From Pseudomonadota bacterium (GTDB lineage: Bacteria; Desulfobacterota; Desulfobacteria; Desulfobacterales; Desulfobacteraceae), in the NCBI GenBank assembly GCA_018816605.1, contig JAHIVS010000500.1, forward strand, positions 1-6,994: 6,994 nucleotides of DNA, read 5' to 3'. Below the pieces are notes generated by a model that was given only the letters and a program-made list of their open reading frames with translations, had not been told where the DNA came from and searched no databases. Below, piece after piece: positions 6,657 through 6,994 of this stretch; position 1 is the first letter of the stretch; every line of letters begins with the position of its first letter. The position numbers were made by a program, and so were the translations under genes.

Positions 6657-6722
6657 TAGTTAACTATTTCAATTTAATATGAAATCTCACTGAATGCAAT
6701 CTTTTTTTGAGAAGTAACCTTC
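6657..6722. promoter_or_regulatory. Cluster of short dyads upstream of the sigma-54 promoter, possible activator sites
   Basis: Three dyads lie upstream of the -24 element: the perfect 10-bp palindrome TAGTTAACTA (6657-6666), ATTTCA-N8-TGAAAT (6666-6685) and GAAG-N4-CTTC (6711-6722). They lie at roughly -52 to -117 from the predicted start, within the range where sigma-54 activators bind. AT-rich DNA gives such dyads by chance, so this is tentative. Confidence 0.35.
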
Positions 6723-6739
6723 AATGGGTGTTGCCAATA

Positions 6740-6777
6740 TGTTAAGTATGTGTTAATTTAATTGTTAATGCTGTTAA
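6740..6777 (+). repeat. Four TGTTAA direct repeats upstream of the PAS gene
   Basis: TGTTAA starts at 6740, 6751, 6763 and 6772 (steps of 11, 12 and 9 bp, near one helical turn); two copies are extended to TGTTAATTT. They lie immediately before the ribosome site of the PAS gene and about 135-170 bp upstream of the predicted sigma-54 start. They may be binding sites for the regulator, giving autoregulation as well as activation. The repeats are seen; the role is inferred. Confidence 0.45.
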
Positions 6778-6793
6778 TTTAAGGAGAGTGACG

Positions 6794-6994
6794 ATGGATA
6801 TTGGAAAACATTGGCGACCGATCATTGACTCGGCCCAGGACGGGATCATTATTGTGGATGACCGGGGTAATTTTATCGCGGCAAATCATTCGGCCCAGTT
6901 GATGACAGGATATTCGGAAGCGCAACTAAAGGGGCGGTCCTGCCGGTTGCTCAATTGTACGGGGTGTGAAATTAAAGGAAACGGTGTGGGCAAA
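6794..6994 (+). CDS. PAS-domain regulator, N-terminus, probable sigma-54-dependent activator (3' truncated by window edge)
   Basis: The first 67 residues are visible and the frame is still open at the window end. AAGGAG 7 nt upstream supports the ATG. The sequence IIDSAQDGIIIVDDRGNFIA, then N31, the LMTGY segment and LKGR is a classic PAS fold start. It is followed by CRLLNCTGC, giving Cys50, Cys55 and Cys58 (C-x4-C-x2-C). From memory this cysteine pattern occurs in PAS domains at the N-terminus of sigma-54-interacting response proteins of Desulfobacterota; the AAA+ and DNA-binding parts would lie beyond the window. The absence of a signal peptide fits a cytoplasmic sensor. The three Cys could bind metal, heme or an iron-sulfur cluster, or sense thiol redox state (inference). 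Its divergent position opposite a sigma-54 promoter suggests it controls the rhodanese/octaheme operon. A PAS sensor kinase is the main alternative. Confidence 0.8.
   Translation, partial: MDIGKHWRPIIDSAQDGIIIVDDRGNFIAANHSAQLMTGYSEAQLKGRSCRLLNCTGCEIKGNGVGK

Larger units (their letters stand above)
6475..6793. promoter_or_regulatory. Divergent control region between the rhodanese operon and the PAS regulator
   Basis: This 319-bp gene-free stretch is the shared control region. Reading from the rhodanese side: Shine-Dalgarno, an AT-rich leader with two hairpins (6513-6533 and 6561-6587), the sigma-54 promoter (6617-6631), a cluster of small dyads (6657-6722), then four TGTTAA repeats (6740-6777) and the AAGGAG ribosome site of the PAS gene (6781-6786). 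No convincing small ORF was found. A weak sigma-70-like -35 (TTGCCA, 6731-6736) may drive the PAS gene, but I see no good -10. Confidence 0.7.

Noticed and set aside
6475..6793. CRISPR, tRNA, attachment site or known riboswitch in the intergenic region
   Set aside because: There are no regularly spaced long repeats, no cloverleaf and no recognisable riboswitch core; the short repeats fit regulator sites better.

Overview
The window looks like chromosomal DNA of an anaerobic, cytochrome-rich Desulfobacterota bacterium, possibly Desulfobacteraceae-like. That placement is inferred from the octaheme cytochrome, the periplasmic rhodanese, the cysteine-bearing PAS regulator and a sigma-54 promoter; no marker gene is present to prove it. 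GC is moderate throughout, and no tRNA, rRNA, insertion sequence or CRISPR array was seen.

Left third (1-2565, + strand): the C-terminal end of a large modular type I polyketide synthase whose N-terminus lies outside the window. The domain order visible is end of ketoreductase (KR), dehydratase (DH), acyl carrier protein (ACP), thioesterase (TE), so this is a chain-terminating module. DH placed after KR is not the usual cis-AT order. The gene ends at a bidirectional hairpin terminator (2578-2617) that it shares with a convergent operon.

Middle and right (6474 down to 2641, - strand): a compact four-gene operon. In transcription order it encodes an exported triple-rhodanese protein, a small exported protein that looks like a monoheme cytochrome that has lost its heme-binding motif, an octaheme c-type cytochrome of the tetrathionate-reductase-like family with a C-terminal membrane anchor, and a four-helix cytochrome b561-type quinol/heme b subunit. 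The simplest reading is a periplasmic redox module: cytochrome b exchanges electrons with the quinone pool, the octaheme protein does the chemistry or relays electrons, and the rhodanese handles sulfane sulfur. The substrate cannot be read from sequence; tetrathionate, thiosulfate, polysulfide or a nitrogen oxyanion are all possible.

Control region (6475-6793): a 319-bp divergent intergenic region. It holds a near-perfect -24/-12 sigma-54 promoter pointing into the rhodanese operon, a leader of about 130 nt with hairpin potential, several small dyads, and four TGTTAA repeats. On the far side (6794 to the window end, + strand) starts a PAS-domain protein with a C-x4-C-x2-C motif, probably the N-terminus of a sigma-54 activator. 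The combination of sigma-54 promoter, divergent Cys-PAS regulator and rhodanese/octaheme/cytochrome b operon is the most interesting system here.
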